Source: Listeria innocua
GTDB taxonomy: Bacteria > Bacillota > Bacilli > Lactobacillales > Listeriaceae
Assembly (NCBI RefSeq): GCF_028596125.1
Contig: NZ_CP117229.1
Span: forward strand, 2,092,001-2,156,000
Direction: 5' to 3'
Length of the DNA: 64,000 nt
Part shown: piece by piece, positions 8,903-17,372 of the stretch
Layout of the letters: each line of letters begins with the position of its first letter
How positions within the stretch are numbered: position 1 is the first letter of the stretch
The notes under the pieces: generated by a model
The model's database searches: none
The model's input: only the letters and a program-made list of their open reading frames with translations
Told to the model about the DNA's origin: nothing
Program-made: the position numbers and the translations under genes

Positions 8903-9868
8903 TTACTCTTCTTTTCCAGTTGTAGAAGCTCGTATCAGTAATTCTGGAGTAAATAATAGGTTTCCTTGAGGTTTTCCATGATCATTAATTTTAGCAAGTA
9001 ACATCTTTGCAAGCTCTTCTCCCATTTCAACAACGGGTGATCGAACGGTAGTGATTTTCGGCGAAGAAATCCGGTCTAAGAAAACACCATCAAAGCCTGT
9101 TACAGCAATATTTTCACCAAAGCGACGACCAAAAGCTGCTGCTGCACGAACAACACCTATCGCGATTCGATCCGATGCGCACACAATCGCAATTTTTTCT
9201 GAGTTATAACGTAATAATTCAAATGCTTTTTCTTCGGCAACACTCGAGCTATTTGCAATAAAATAACTTTCCGGCTCAAGTCCATGTTTTCGCACCACTT
9301 CTTCGTAACCTTCTAAACGTGATTTCATAAATTGTTCATCAAGTAAATCAATCCCTAAAAAAACAATGCGCGAAAAGCCAATTTCTACCACGTGCTCCGT
9401 TGCAAGCGCCGTTCCTTTTTTATTATCTACATCTATAGAATCATAGCCGCGTTTATTCTCACCATAAAAAATAACTGGTTTATCAATATCTAAAAGTCCT
9501 AATTCATAATCTTTATCACGTATTCCCGTGACAATAAGCCCGTCATAAGCTCCAATATTCCTGGATCTTTGTGTAACGAGTTGAAGCGAATAATAATACT
9601 TATCTAACTCTCGACTAATTCCTGTTAATAAATTCATATAATAAGGTTCAACTGTATCAATTTCTTCTAAAATCAAAAATTTAATAACTTGTGTCCTATT
9701 TTGAACAAGCGCCCTAGCAGCATAGTTTGGTACATACTCTAGAGCTTCCATTGCGCTATAAACAAGCATTTTCAGTTCATCTGAGACTTGATCTGGATGA
9801 TTAATAACTCGTGAAACTGTCATTTTGGAGACATTTGCCCGTTTCGCAACATCTGCTAAAGTCGCCAT
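8903..9868 (-). CDS. LacI-family regulator, probably of maltose/maltodextrin genes
   Basis: A 321-residue regulator. The N-terminal LacI helix-turn-helix reads TLADVAKRANVSKMTVSRVI, followed by the hinge (YVPNYAARAL) and a periplasmic-binding-like effector domain (around 60-320). The frame stays open upstream to 9961, but those 31 residues read through the terminator of the neighbouring gene; the ATG at 9868 with GGAGGAGG upstream is the true start. Its position beside the amylase and malE genes, and the CG-centred palindromes upstream of both, suggest it is their specific regulator. That assignment is inferred. Confidence 0.88.
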   Translation of the reverse strand: MATLADVAKRANVSKMTVSRVINHPDQVSDELKMLVYSAMEALEYVPNYAARALVQNRTQVIKFLILEEIDTVEPYYMNLLTGISRELDKYYYSLQLVTQRSRNIGAYDGLIVTGIRDKDYELGLLDIDKPVIFYGENKRGYDSIDVDNKKGTALATEHVVEIGFSRIVFLGIDLLDEQFMKSRLEGYEEVVRKHGLEPESYFIANSSSVAEEKAFELLRYNSEKIAIVCASDRIAIGVVRAAAAFGRRFGENIAVTGFDGVFLDRISSPKITTVRSPVVEMGEELAKMLLAKINDHGKPQGNLLFTPELLIRASTTGKEE

Positions 9869-9941
9869 CTCCAACCTCCTCCATTCATAATCTTCCTTAT
9901 TGTACCATCTTTTACACAAAAAAAAATAAGAATTAACCCAC

Positions 9942-9977
9942 AAAAAAAGCATTCTCCCCAAAAACGCGAAAATGCTT
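9942..9977 (-). terminator. Terminator of the 78-residue membrane protein gene
   Basis: On the minus strand AAGCATT pairs with AATGCTT and is followed by seven T. It lies 30 bp after the stop of the gene ending at 10007. Confidence 0.8.
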
Positions 9978-10006
9978 GGTTTATTATAATTATGTAATGA
10001 CTCATT

Positions 10007-10243
10007 TTAAAGTGTTTGCCACTTTTTTTGAGAAACTCTGCGTTCCTTTGTTTGTTGATAAGCTTTAATAATAACGCGACATAATTGATGTGCTCCGCCG
10101 ATTAAAACTCCAATAGCGATAGCCACGAGCGTAGTTGTCAGAAAACTAATAAATGGAAAACTAGATGTATTCATAGCAGCGATTCCCAATATAAAAACGA
10201 TAATAGTAGGTAGTACATAATACCTAATGTCCTGTTCCTGCAT
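10007..10243 (-). CDS. Small membrane protein, 78 residues
   Basis: Not assigned to a family. The protein has two predicted transmembrane segments (about residues 10-25 and 32-50) and a basic C-terminal tail (KAYQQTKERRVSQKKW), so the tail is probably cytoplasmic. The ATG at 10243 is preceded by AAAGGAG, and the gene has its own terminator, which supports it being real and monocistronic. No function can be inferred from its neighbours. Confidence 0.72.
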   Translation of the reverse strand: MQEQDIRYYVLPTIIVFILGIAAMNTSSFPFISFLTTTLVAIAIGVLIGGAHQLCRVIIKAYQQTKERRVSQKKWQTL

Positions 10244-10566
10244 CCCAAGCGCTCCTTTACTAAATTAATGACTCCTATCAACTACTGAAATTATAACGCG
10301 AAAATCGGCTTTTTTCAAGGCTTGGAAGGAATTTCAAAGTTAGCTCAAAAAAGTGAGAATGGCTCTATGTAGGGCTTTTACTACCCACTAAAAATCCACT
10401 CAATCTGAATTCATCAAAAAGAAAAATTTGTTACCACTTTGTAACATTAATTAAGTCCTTTTACTTATTTTGCATACAGCTAATATTTATTCATTTTTAT
10501 ATATAAGTATTACTTTTTATTTAATGATAGATTCATTTATAGCTTCGTATTTTTTATAATATATAC
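10244..10566. other. AT-rich intergenic stretch
   Basis: No gene is supported here on either strand. A TATAAT hexamer at 10555-10560 lies directly against the orphan hairpin at 10567, too close for a useful transcript. The promoter of the 78-residue gene should lie near 10260-10310 but no convincing hexamer pair is visible. Confidence 0.5.
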
Positions 10567-10605
10567 AAAAAAAGTTTCCCACTTTTATAGCGGGCAACTT
10601 TTTTT
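10567..10605. terminator. Orphan bidirectional hairpin
   Basis: AAAAAAAGTTTCCC pairs with GGGCAACTTTTTTT, with A and T runs on both sides. It is not adjacent to any stop codon; the nearest gene end upstream on the minus strand is at 10840, which already has its own terminator. It may end a small unannotated RNA or catch readthrough. Confidence 0.6.
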
Positions 10606-10785
10606 ATTTTTCATGAAAAAATCTTTTTTTGGCTTAAAATGGAATTTATTTTCGTTTTCTGCTCGCAAAAGAAGGTTTTTGCTTAGGGTAAAAAAGCATT
10701 TTCTTTCTTTTTGTGCTCTTAAAATCTTATTTTCCACTTTTTACAAATCCGTTTCATCCAGCTATGCTTATATTGTTCCATTATA

Positions 10786-10833
10786 AAAACGGAAGAGCAT
10801 CCCCCTCTTCCCCCGAAGGTCTCTTCCGTTTTT
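10786..10833. terminator. Terminator of kimA
   Basis: AAAACGGAAGAG pairs with CTCTTCCGTTTTT around a C-rich loop, just after the kimA stop on the minus strand. It is symmetric and could act in both directions. Confidence 0.85.
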
Positions 10834-10839
10834 CTCTTG

Positions 10840-12663
10840 TTATTCTTTTAAATGATATGGATATGTCGAAACAACGACATCTCTTTTCATTAAAAGTCTT
10901 GTACGAATCAATAGGCTTGTTTGATTATGAAGGACGTTTTGCCACCCTTTTCTAGGGATAAATTGTGGAATTAACACCGTAAGTGAGTAGTTGTCTTGAT
11001 CTGCTTTTTGTTTTGCTGTATCAATAAATTTCATTAATGGATCTGAAATCGATCGATACGGAGAATAAAGATTAGCCATACGCACTTCCGGATGAACTCT
11101 ATTCCATCTCTCAACAAATTCTTTTTCCTGCTTTTTATCAATAGAAATATGAACAGCAATGACTGTATCACCAATAGACTTAGCATACTGTAATGCTCCT
11201 TCTACAACTTTGGTGGTATCCGACACACAAATGATAACGGCATTTCCTTTGAAGTCAGGCAAGTCCATTGTTTCGTCAATTCTAAGTTGTGGTCCTACCT
11301 TACGATAGTGGTGTCTAGTACGATGGAAAACATAAATCATAATCGGCATAAATACAAATACAGGCCATACTGATTCAATTCTCGTTAAGAATAATACTAG
11401 AAGCACGGTAAATGAAATAGACGCACCAAGTAAGTTAGCTGATAAAGACTTCTTCCAGCCTTTCGGACGCTGTTTCCACCATTTTACAATCATGCCTGTT
11501 TGCGACAGAGTGAATGGTATGAAAACCCCTACAGAATATAACGGAATTAGTAACTCTGTTTTCCCTTTAAATAATATAATTAGCAAGATAGATCCCACTG
11601 CTAGAGTAATAATTCCATTGGAATAGCCTAACCGATCCCCTCTAGCTAAATACATTCTCGGCATAAATTTATCTTTAGCTAAGTTAAAAGCTAACATTGG
11701 GAATGCTGAAAATCCTGTATTAGCTGCTAAAACTAAGATAAGTGCCGTTGTAGCTTGAATGAAATAAAACATAAAGTTTCTGCCGAATACATTTTCAGCA
11801 ATTTGTGATAGCACCGTTACTTTCAATTCGGGTACAGTTCCATAAACAAAGGCTAAAACCGTAATCCCTACAAAGAAGAAACCTAGTAGTCCGGCCATTA
11901 AGGTTAATGTCTTAGCCGCATTTTTAGGTCGCGGTTCTTTAAACAAAGGCACAGCATTTGAAATAGCTTCAATACCAGTCAAAGAAGCCGATCCGGAAGC
12001 AAATGCTCTTAATAGTAGAAAGATTGTTACACCTTGTACGTGAGTTCCTACTGCGGCTGTTTCATGACTTGCATCCATACCAGTTAATACTTTAAATAAA
12101 CCTGTAAAAATAAGAGCGATAATAGAAAAAACGAATAAATAGACTGGAATGGCAAGTAAACTAGCTGATTCAGTGATTCCTCTAAGATTAATGATTGTTA
12201 CACCAACAACAAGTAATACGGCTATTGGCACTGCAAAAGGATATAATGATGGCACTGCTGAGACAATTGCATCTGTACCTGAAGACACACTTACAGCAAC
12301 TGTAAGCATATAATCTACTAGTAAAGATCCTCCGGCAATTAATCCAGCGTTATTTCCTAAATTTTCTCTTGAAACAATATATGCTCCACCACCATGCGGA
12401 TAAGAGTAAATAATTTGTTTATAAGATAAATTCAGTGCAAACAAAAGAACAAGGACACAAAGTGCGATTGGTAATGAATACCACATAGCTGCAGCACTCA
12501 CAGTCACAAGTACCAACAAAATCTGTTCCGTACCATATGCAATAGAAGAAAGTGCATCTGACGACAGAACGGCTAAAGCTTTTAATTTCCCCAATTTTTG
12601 GTCTCCAGCTTCTGATGTTTTCAGAGGGCGGCCGATTAATAATCTTTTTAGCGGCGATGCCAT
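10840..12663 (-). CDS. kimA: KimA-type high-affinity potassium importer (KUP/APC superfamily)
   Basis: A 607-residue protein, the same length as Bacillus subtilis KimA (YdaO). The first about 440 residues carry roughly twelve transmembrane segments; the last 150 form a cytosolic domain (from DLPDFKGNAVIICVS on) of the kind that binds c-di-AMP in KimA. The N-terminus (SSDALSSIAYGTEQILL) is typical of the family. It imports K+ and is inhibited by c-di-AMP in Listeria by published work on Lmo2130, which I take this to be. Older annotation would call it an amino-acid permease. Unlike B. subtilis ydaO there is no room for a c-di-AMP riboswitch in the short leader. Confidence 0.85.
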   Translation of the reverse strand: MASPLKRLLIGRPLKTSEAGDQKLGKLKALAVLSSDALSSIAYGTEQILLVLVTVSAAAMWYSLPIALCVLVLLFALNLSYKQIIYSYPHGGGAYIVSRENLGNNAGLIAGGSLLVDYMLTVAVSVSSGTDAIVSAVPSLYPFAVPIAVLLVVGVTIINLRGITESASLLAIPVYLFVFSIIALIFTGLFKVLTGMDASHETAAVGTHVQGVTIFLLLRAFASGSASLTGIEAISNAVPLFKEPRPKNAAKTLTLMAGLLGFFFVGITVLAFVYGTVPELKVTVLSQIAENVFGRNFMFYFIQATTALILVLAANTGFSAFPMLAFNLAKDKFMPRMYLARGDRLGYSNGIITLAVGSILLIILFKGKTELLIPLYSVGVFIPFTLSQTGMIVKWWKQRPKGWKKSLSANLLGASISFTVLLVLFLTRIESVWPVFVFMPIMIYVFHRTRHHYRKVGPQLRIDETMDLPDFKGNAVIICVSDTTKVVEGALQYAKSIGDTVIAVHISIDKKQEKEFVERWNRVHPEVRMANLYSPYRSISDPLMKFIDTAKQKADQDNYSLTVLIPQFIPRKGWQNVLHNQTSLLIRTRLLMKRDVVVSTYPYHLKE

Positions 12664-12719
12664 TATATTCCCTACCTTTTTTATGTGATTTTTTAGCTAA
12701 CTCCAAGTTGACCAGACAC

Positions 12720-12748
12720 ATTATAGCACAGCTGATTTTAGATTGTAA
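12720..12748 (-). promoter_or_regulatory. kimA promoter
   Basis: TTACAA (12743-12748) and TATAAT (12720-12725) are 17 bp apart on the minus strand, placing the start of transcription about 50 nt from the kimA ATG. Confidence 0.78.
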
Positions 12749-12936
12749 TACTAATTTGTATTATTTTATACACCTAATCATTCCCTACTCGAATAGTCGT
12801 TCATAGAGCTTCCTTTTTCGTTTATTCCAGCTAAATATTTTTTTCCTATGCCTTTCAATATACATACCCATTAATAAGATAAATAACCCGTATTTCATGC
12901 TTTTATTTTCAGAAAAAAAAGAATTTAATTTGGGTA

Positions 12937-12966
12937 TTTACAAATGATAACCTTTTTTTATATAAT
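12937..12966 (+). promoter_or_regulatory. Promoter of the tRNA cluster
   Basis: TTTACA (12937-12942) and TATAAT (12961-12966), 18 bp apart, lie 33 bp before the first tRNA. The rest of 12749-12936 shows no gene. Confidence 0.65.
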
Positions 12967-12998
12967 AGTTTCTAGCGGTAAAAAACTTTTATTTAAAT

Positions 12999-13070
12999 GG
13001 CCCGTTGGTCAAGCGGTTAAGACACCGCCCTTTCACGGCGGTAACACGGGTTCGAATCCCGTACGGGTCA
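12999..13070 (+). tRNA. tRNA-Glu (anticodon TTC)
   Basis: A 72-nt cloverleaf with acceptor arms GGCCCGT and ACGGGTC, anticodon loop CTTTCAC and T arm CGGGTTCGAATCCCG. CCA is not encoded. Confidence 0.97.
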
Positions 13071-13226
13071 CTTTTAATCAAAAAAAGCAGCTTGAAAAAT
13101 AAATTTCATTTTTTTGAAAAAAAAGCTGGTAAAAATACTAAAAATGTTATATCATGTATTAGTATCTGTTTTAAAGAATTAATTATGCAAGAGATTTCGA
13201 TTTGCCAGCAGAGAGAGCGATTCTTC

Positions 13227-13300
13227 GCCGACTTAGCTCAATCTGGTAGAGCAACTGAATCGTAATCAGTAGGTTGCAGGTTCAATTCCTGCAGTCGGCA
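13227..13300 (+). tRNA. tRNA-Thr (anticodon CGT)
   Basis: A 74-nt cloverleaf, acceptor GCCGACT / AGTCGGC, anticodon stem ACTGA/TCAGT with loop ATCGTAA, T loop TTCAATT. It is separated from tRNA-Glu by 156 bp in which I see no gene. CCA is not encoded. Confidence 0.96.
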
Positions 13301-13309
13301 TTTTATAGC

Positions 13310-13393
13310 GGAGGGGTAGCGAAGTGGCTAAACGCGGCGGACTGTAAATCCGCTCCTTCGGGTTCGGTGGTTCGAATCCACTCCCCTCCACCA
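13310..13393 (+). tRNA. tRNA-Tyr (anticodon GTA)
   Basis: A class II tRNA with a long variable arm (CTCCTTCGGG). Acceptor GGAGGGG / CCCCTCC, anticodon loop CTGTAAA. The 3' CCA is encoded (13391-13393), unlike its neighbours. Confidence 0.97.
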
Positions 13394-13404
13394 TTTTCTA
13401 TTAT

Positions 13405-13476
13405 TGGGCTATAGCCAAGCGGTAAGGCAACGGATTTTGATTCCGTCATGCGCTGGTTCGAATCCAGCTAGCCCAG
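13405..13476 (+). tRNA. tRNA-Gln (anticodon TTG)
   Basis: A 72-nt cloverleaf, acceptor TGGGCTA / TAGCCCA, anticodon loop TTTTGAT, T arm CTGGTTCGAATCCAG. CCA is not encoded. Confidence 0.97.
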
Positions 13477-13485
13477 TCATATTTA

Positions 13486-13558
13486 GAGCCGTTAGCTCAG
13501 TTGGTAGAGCATCTGACTTTTAATCAGAGGGTCGCTGGTTCGAACCCAGCACGGCTCA
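13486..13558 (+). tRNA. tRNA-Lys (anticodon TTT)
   Basis: A 73-nt cloverleaf, acceptor GAGCCGT / ACGGCTC, anticodon loop CTTTTAA, T arm CTGGTTCGAACCCAG. It is the last gene of the cluster. Confidence 0.97.
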
Positions 13559-13567
13559 TCCTTAATG

Positions 13568-13598
13568 AACAAGAAAAGAATTCTTTTCTTGTTTTTTT
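13568..13598 (+). terminator. Terminator of the tRNA cluster
   Basis: A perfect 26-bp palindrome (AACAAGAAAAGAA and its complement) followed by T residues, 10 bp after tRNA-Lys. Confidence 0.85.
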
Positions 13599-13603
13599 AT
13601 ACA

Positions 13604-13644
13604 AAAAAATCATTTAGCATTTAAACAATGCTAAATGATTTTTT
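13604..13644 (-). terminator. Terminator of the downstream Crp/Fnr gene
   Basis: AAAAAATCATTTAGCAT pairs with ATGCTAAATGATTTTTT around a 7-nt loop, just after the stop of the minus-strand regulator gene. Confidence 0.85.
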
Positions 13645-13651
13645 CGTTTCA

Positions 13652-14353
13652 CTACGTAGATGTTGCTTTAGTTCGAATTCTACTGCAGCTGCCTTCGTAA
13701 TTTTTTAACAAAATAAAAGACTTCGAATTTTCTGCTAAAAAACCAGTTTCTATCAGTTTTCCACACAAATGTGTAACCGAGCGTACGGAAAGGTTGGCGT
13801 AATTAGCAATTAACTTCCTTGTAAAACACTTTGGAATACGAACCACGCCTTCTTTTTCTGTTCCAAAAAAACTCCCTAATTGTTCTAAAGACTCCCTTAA
13901 TCGACTTTCTCCATTCCCACGCATTAAGTTGCATTTCGCGATTAAAACATTTTCATGATTACGATTATTAAGATATAAATAGAGCCACCCCTCTTGCATC
14001 CCAATAATCGAACAAAAGATATCCTCCTTATCGAATTCATACGCTGTAACCGTTTCGATGACTTTTGCTGTATAGACATTAGCTTCCGCCATAAAATAGT
14101 CATTTAACCCAGCAATTTGGTTGGAGCCTAGAAAGCTTACTATATTTTTCTCCTTTTCTAATGAAACAATCCCTTTTTCAATAAAGTAAACCTTTGTATT
14201 TATAATATCTTCTGTTAATAAAATTGTATTGGTTGAAATTTTTGTTTTTTTATACGGGATCTTGTTATCAATTAAAGTTTGTAAAAATCGTTTATAACCA
14301 AATTCTTCTTCTAATACTTTTTTACTATATAAATCTTCAAATAGCGATTGCAT
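13652..14353 (-). CDS. Crp/Fnr-family regulator, PrfA-like (A)
   Basis: A 233-residue regulator. The N-terminal half is a cyclic-nucleotide-type beta-roll (about 40-140, with VYFIEKGIVSL and VSFLGSNQIAGL). The C-terminal winged helix has the recognition region ANYANLSVRSVTHLCGKLIE at about 190-210. No Fnr-type N-terminal cysteine cluster is present, so it is not an iron-sulfur sensor. Listeria carries many such PrfA-related regulators with few known targets. It is divergent from a second Crp/Fnr gene 489 bp away. Confidence 0.85.
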   Translation of the reverse strand: MQSLFEDLYSKKVLEEEFGYKRFLQTLIDNKIPYKKTKISTNTILLTEDIINTKVYFIEKGIVSLEKEKNIVSFLGSNQIAGLNDYFMAEANVYTAKVIETVTAYEFDKEDIFCSIIGMQEGWLYLYLNNRNHENVLIAKCNLMRGNGESRLRESLEQLGSFFGTEKEGVVRIPKCFTRKLIANYANLSVRSVTHLCGKLIETGFLAENSKSFILLKNYEGSCSRIRTKATST

Positions 14354-14842
14354 GTCTTGTCATCTCATTTCTATTTTGTGTCTTAAGCAAATAGTTTTAC
14401 AATGCGATGAGTGGCTTCTTACAAGTGATGATACTACCAAACACTTTTAAAAGAAACCCAACAACAAAACCAAACTTCCACCTTTTAGCAACTATTTTTG
14501 ACTTTTTCGTCACATTTAAAACTTATTCACTAAGTAAATTATTTTCTCTGTTTTTCTTGATATTTATATTATATTCCTTGTTAGATAACGCCTAAATTTG
14601 TTCAAAATTATTACTTTGATATTTAAGCCAAAAATAGTATTTAACTGAATACTATTTTTGACTAATATTGTAGTTTTCACCTGTTTTTCCAGCTAATTAT
14701 GAACCTTTTATGAATATTTGTAGCTAGCCTAATTGTTCTTTTATGAAGGTTATTCTGTGGAAAATATGCTCCTACAAGAATATTTGTGATTACGTTTACT
14801 GTAGAATAATAAGGGAATTTAAGGTAAAAAGGGGGAAGTCAT
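14354..14842. other. Divergent intergenic region with an AT-rich palindrome
   Basis: Holds the promoters of two divergent Crp/Fnr regulators. A perfect 12-bp inverted repeat (AAAAATAGTATT and its complement, 6-nt spacer) lies at 14630-14659. A possible -10 for the plus-strand gene is TAGAAT at 14802-14807. A 62-codon open frame at 14407-14595 has no ribosome binding site and is not credited. Confidence 0.5.
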
Positions 14843-15544
14843 ATGTATTTGAAAGAAACGTTGGATCAATTTACTTCTATTAATAATATACTTAAATTAC
14901 TAAAAAAAAGTCCTGGCTTTAATAAATATTGTATCCAAGAACGCCTCCCGAAAGAAACCGTTATTACATCTGACAAAAGAAGAAAATATATCTACATAAT
15001 AGAAGATGGCTTTATGAAACTTGTTTTTGAAGGGACGAATAAACATAACTTCTCTTATATCTTACAAAAAGGCGCCTTTCCCCATCTCCCTGTATATACC
15101 GAGGATATTCCTAAACACATGATGCTAATAGCGCTAACAGATGTAGTTTGGTGGAAAATCGAATTTCATTTTTTCAAGGAAATGATGGAATTAGAAGACC
15201 CTAGAAATTACATAATGCTACATCAACTTGCTGAAACGCGAAGAAGGCTTTATGTCATCGCTGTCCAAGAAAAATTAAGTTCCCGCGAAAGTATTTATTT
15301 TTCTTTAAATACGATGATTGATTACGGCTTACGTGTTTCTGAAAAAGCAGTCGAGTTGCCTAAATTTTTAACCTATCAAATCCTTGCTGACAACTCGAAC
15401 ACTTCAAAAAGTTACACATCCAAAGTGCTTAGTAATCTACGTGAAAAAGGGATTTTAGAATCACAAAAAAAGCCTTGGCGCATTAATGATGTCCAAAAGC
15501 TACAAGAATTGATTGATGCAGAAGCTTTACTCGCAATATTATAG
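14843..15544 (+). CDS. Crp/Fnr-family regulator, PrfA-like (B)
   Basis: A 233-residue member of the same family: beta-roll sensor domain (about 35-130, containing YIYIIEDGFMKLVF) and a winged helix with ILADNSNTSKSYTSKVLSNL around residues 182-201. No metal-binding cysteine cluster is visible. AAAGGGGG lies 7 bp before the ATG. It is divergent from regulator A and may cross-regulate with it, but no ligand or target can be read from the sequence. Confidence 0.83.
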   Translation: MYLKETLDQFTSINNILKLLKKSPGFNKYCIQERLPKETVITSDKRRKYIYIIEDGFMKLVFEGTNKHNFSYILQKGAFPHLPVYTEDIPKHMMLIALTDVVWWKIEFHFFKEMMELEDPRNYIMLHQLAETRRRLYVIAVQEKLSSRESIYFSLNTMIDYGLRVSEKAVELPKFLTYQILADNSNTSKSYTSKVLSNLREKGILESQKKPWRINDVQKLQELIDAEALLAIL

Positions 15545-15580
15545 AAAAAAACTAAGAGTAGTAGCTACTCTTAGTTTTTT
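15545..15580. terminator. Bidirectional terminator
   Basis: AAAAACTAAGAGTAG pairs with CTACTCTTAGTTTTT between the convergent regulator B and the aldolase operon. Confidence 0.9.
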
Positions 15581-15584
15581 CTGT

Positions 15585-16484
15585 TTAGATTTCGTCACTC
15601 CGCCAAGCTGCTGTACCTGCTAATTGGTACTTTTGCACTTGATTAACAGACTGGAATAGTTCCATTTTATATTTTACCACTGCTTTTGCAGCATCAATAC
15701 AGTCTGGATAAATCGCGTTAGCATCCCATAATTCCGTTGTACTTAAAATTTCGCGACATTTTTTATAGAAAGCATATTTATAGTCACTGGAAATGTTGAC
15801 TTTTTGAATTCCAATTTTAACTGCTGCAGCAATTTCAGCGTCAGGATTTGCCGAGCCACCATGGAGCACGAGCGGTATATTAACTAGGTCTTTGATTTCT
15901 TGTAAAATATCGAGGCGTAATTTAGGCTCTTTGTCTTTTGGATAAATCCCATGAGCCGTTCCAATAGCTACAGCGAGCGTATCGACACCTGTTCGCGAAA
16001 TATATTCTTCCGCTTCTTCCGGTTTCGTATAAATAATTTCACTAACGCCACCTTCAATACTATTACCAGTTTTCCCAATAGTTCCAAGCTCTCCTTCTAC
16101 GGAAACGCCTAATCGGTGGCAAACATCCACGACTTCTTTTGTTACGCGAATATTTTCTTCAAATGGTAATAGTGAGCCATCAATCATGACAGAACTAAAA
16201 CCACAGCGAACAGCTCGCATCACATCACTCATATTATCACCGTGATCCAAATGAAGGACAAATGGTACTGGGCTATTTTTAATTCGTGCTAAAACATACT
16301 GGAAAAAATCATCTTTTGTAAAATCAAGTTCTGTTGGGTGCACGGCGATAATCGCTGGAGCATTGTTTTTTTCAGCTTCTTCTACCACTACGCGTAAAAA
16401 ATTACTATCGGCTACATTAAATGCTCCTACCGCGAATTTATTTTCTTTGGCTACTTCTAATAATTGCTTCATATTTACTAACAT
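15585..16484 (-). CDS. Class II ketose-bisphosphate aldolase (paralog 1)
   Basis: A 299-residue zinc-dependent aldolase of the fructose/tagatose-bisphosphate family. The catalytic Asp and first zinc His are in LHLDHGDN (around 82-89); the other zinc ligands fall in GTAHGIYPKD (about 178) and VLHGGSA (about 208), followed by the phosphate-binding KVNISSD. It is the last gene of the PTS operon and has an immediate upstream paralog. Cleavage of a ketose 1,6-bisphosphate is expected; which ketose is not decided by sequence. Confidence 0.88.
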   Translation of the reverse strand: MLVNMKQLLEVAKENKFAVGAFNVADSNFLRVVVEEAEKNNAPAIIAVHPTELDFTKDDFFQYVLARIKNSPVPFVLHLDHGDNMSDVMRAVRCGFSSVMIDGSLLPFEENIRVTKEVVDVCHRLGVSVEGELGTIGKTGNSIEGGVSEIIYTKPEEAEEYISRTGVDTLAVAIGTAHGIYPKDKEPKLRLDILQEIKDLVNIPLVLHGGSANPDAEIAAAVKIGIQKVNISSDYKYAFYKKCREILSTTELWDANAIYPDCIDAAKAVVKYKMELFQSVNQVQKYQLAGTAAWRSDEI

Positions 16485-16500
16485 GTGTTCATTTCTCCTT

Positions 16501-17355
16501 TTAAAGTGATTTTCCAGTAGAACCGGATAATTGAATATAATATTTTACAACTTCTTTGCCAGCTGTAATCGTATCGCTAATTAAGTCGACATAATTAATC
16601 GTTGGCGTTTCTTTTAAATTAGTTTTTATTTTATCGACTTGAGCTTTCATGAAGTCTGAGCCAACGTTGATTTTATTAATACCAAGCCGAATGGATTCCA
16701 AAATGTTTTCCTCACCACAACCAGAACCTCCGTGTAAAACAAGTGGCATATTAGTCGCGGCTTTAATTTCTCGAACAATGTCAAACTGAAAAGCGGGCGT
16801 AAACCCTTCTGGATAATCACCGTGCGAAGAGCCGTAAGAAATTGCGAGCGCATCAATTCCAGTCTGGTTAGCAAAATCGATAGCTACCTTAGGATCCGTA
16901 TACATAGCTTGATTTGTATAATGATCCCCTGTCACAGCGCCAATATTTCCAACTTCCGCTTCAACACTAGCGTTATAAGTTTCTGCAAATTCGACCATTT
17001 TTTTCGTAATTGCAACGTTTTCTTCATAAGGATAACTGGAAGCATCCATCATCACGCTTGAAAAACCATCTTCTAAACATTGCTTTACGATGGCAACATC
17101 CTGCCCGTGATCTAAGTTAATCGCTACTTCTACACTTGCTTCTTCTGCCATTTTTATAATAGGTTTCGTTAAAAAACGGCTTCCTAAGTGGCTTGTTAAA
17201 TGATCTTGGAGCAAGTCAATAATAATTGGTGCACGGAGTTCTTGAGCGGCATCAATGACCGCACGCGCTGTTTCTAAATTAAAACAATTAATTGCCATGA
17301 CAGCGTAACGCCCTTCGTTTGCACGCTTTAAAATCCCTTTCATCGAAACATACAT
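16501..17355 (-). CDS. Class II ketose-bisphosphate aldolase (paralog 2)
   Basis: A 284-residue aldolase of the same family. INLDHGQD supplies the catalytic Asp and a zinc His; the other zinc sites are in SYGSSHGDYPEGF and VLHGGSG, followed by KINVGSD. It differs from paralog 1 in having Asn where the other has His at the start of the xLDHG motif and SYGSSHG in place of GTAHG, which suggests a different substrate or a heteromeric partner role. GAGGAG precedes the ATG at 17355, and it lies 16 bp upstream of paralog 1. Confidence 0.86.
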   Translation of the reverse strand: MYVSMKGILKRANEGRYAVMAINCFNLETARAVIDAAQELRAPIIIDLLQDHLTSHLGSRFLTKPIIKMAEEASVEVAINLDHGQDVAIVKQCLEDGFSSVMMDASSYPYEENVAITKKMVEFAETYNASVEAEVGNIGAVTGDHYTNQAMYTDPKVAIDFANQTGIDALAISYGSSHGDYPEGFTPAFQFDIVREIKAATNMPLVLHGGSGCGEENILESIRLGINKINVGSDFMKAQVDKIKTNLKETPTINYVDLISDTITAGKEVVKYYIQLSGSTGKSL

Positions 17356-17372
17356 TTTTATATCTCCTCGCC

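Noticed and set aside
9869-9961. N-terminal extension of the LacI-family protein
   Set aside because: The extension runs through the neighbouring terminator and lacks a ribosome binding site; the internal ATG has an ideal one.
12664-12750. c-di-AMP riboswitch upstream of kimA
   Set aside because: The space between the promoter and the start codon is about 50 nt, too short for the fold.
13005-13265. 86-codon frame across tRNA-Glu and the following spacer
   Set aside because: It lies on top of two tRNA genes and has no ribosome binding site.
12999-13558. tRNA cluster as an integration site for a mobile element
   Set aside because: No integrase, no duplicated tRNA 3' end and no phage-like genes are present on either side.
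14407-14595. 62-codon open frame in the divergent intergenic region
   Set aside because: No ribosome binding site, low-complexity composition and overlap with promoter DNA.
13652-15544. The divergent Crp/Fnr genes as prfA and partner
   Set aside because: Known prfA neighbours (plcA, plcB, hly) are absent, and the sequences are only family-level relatives.
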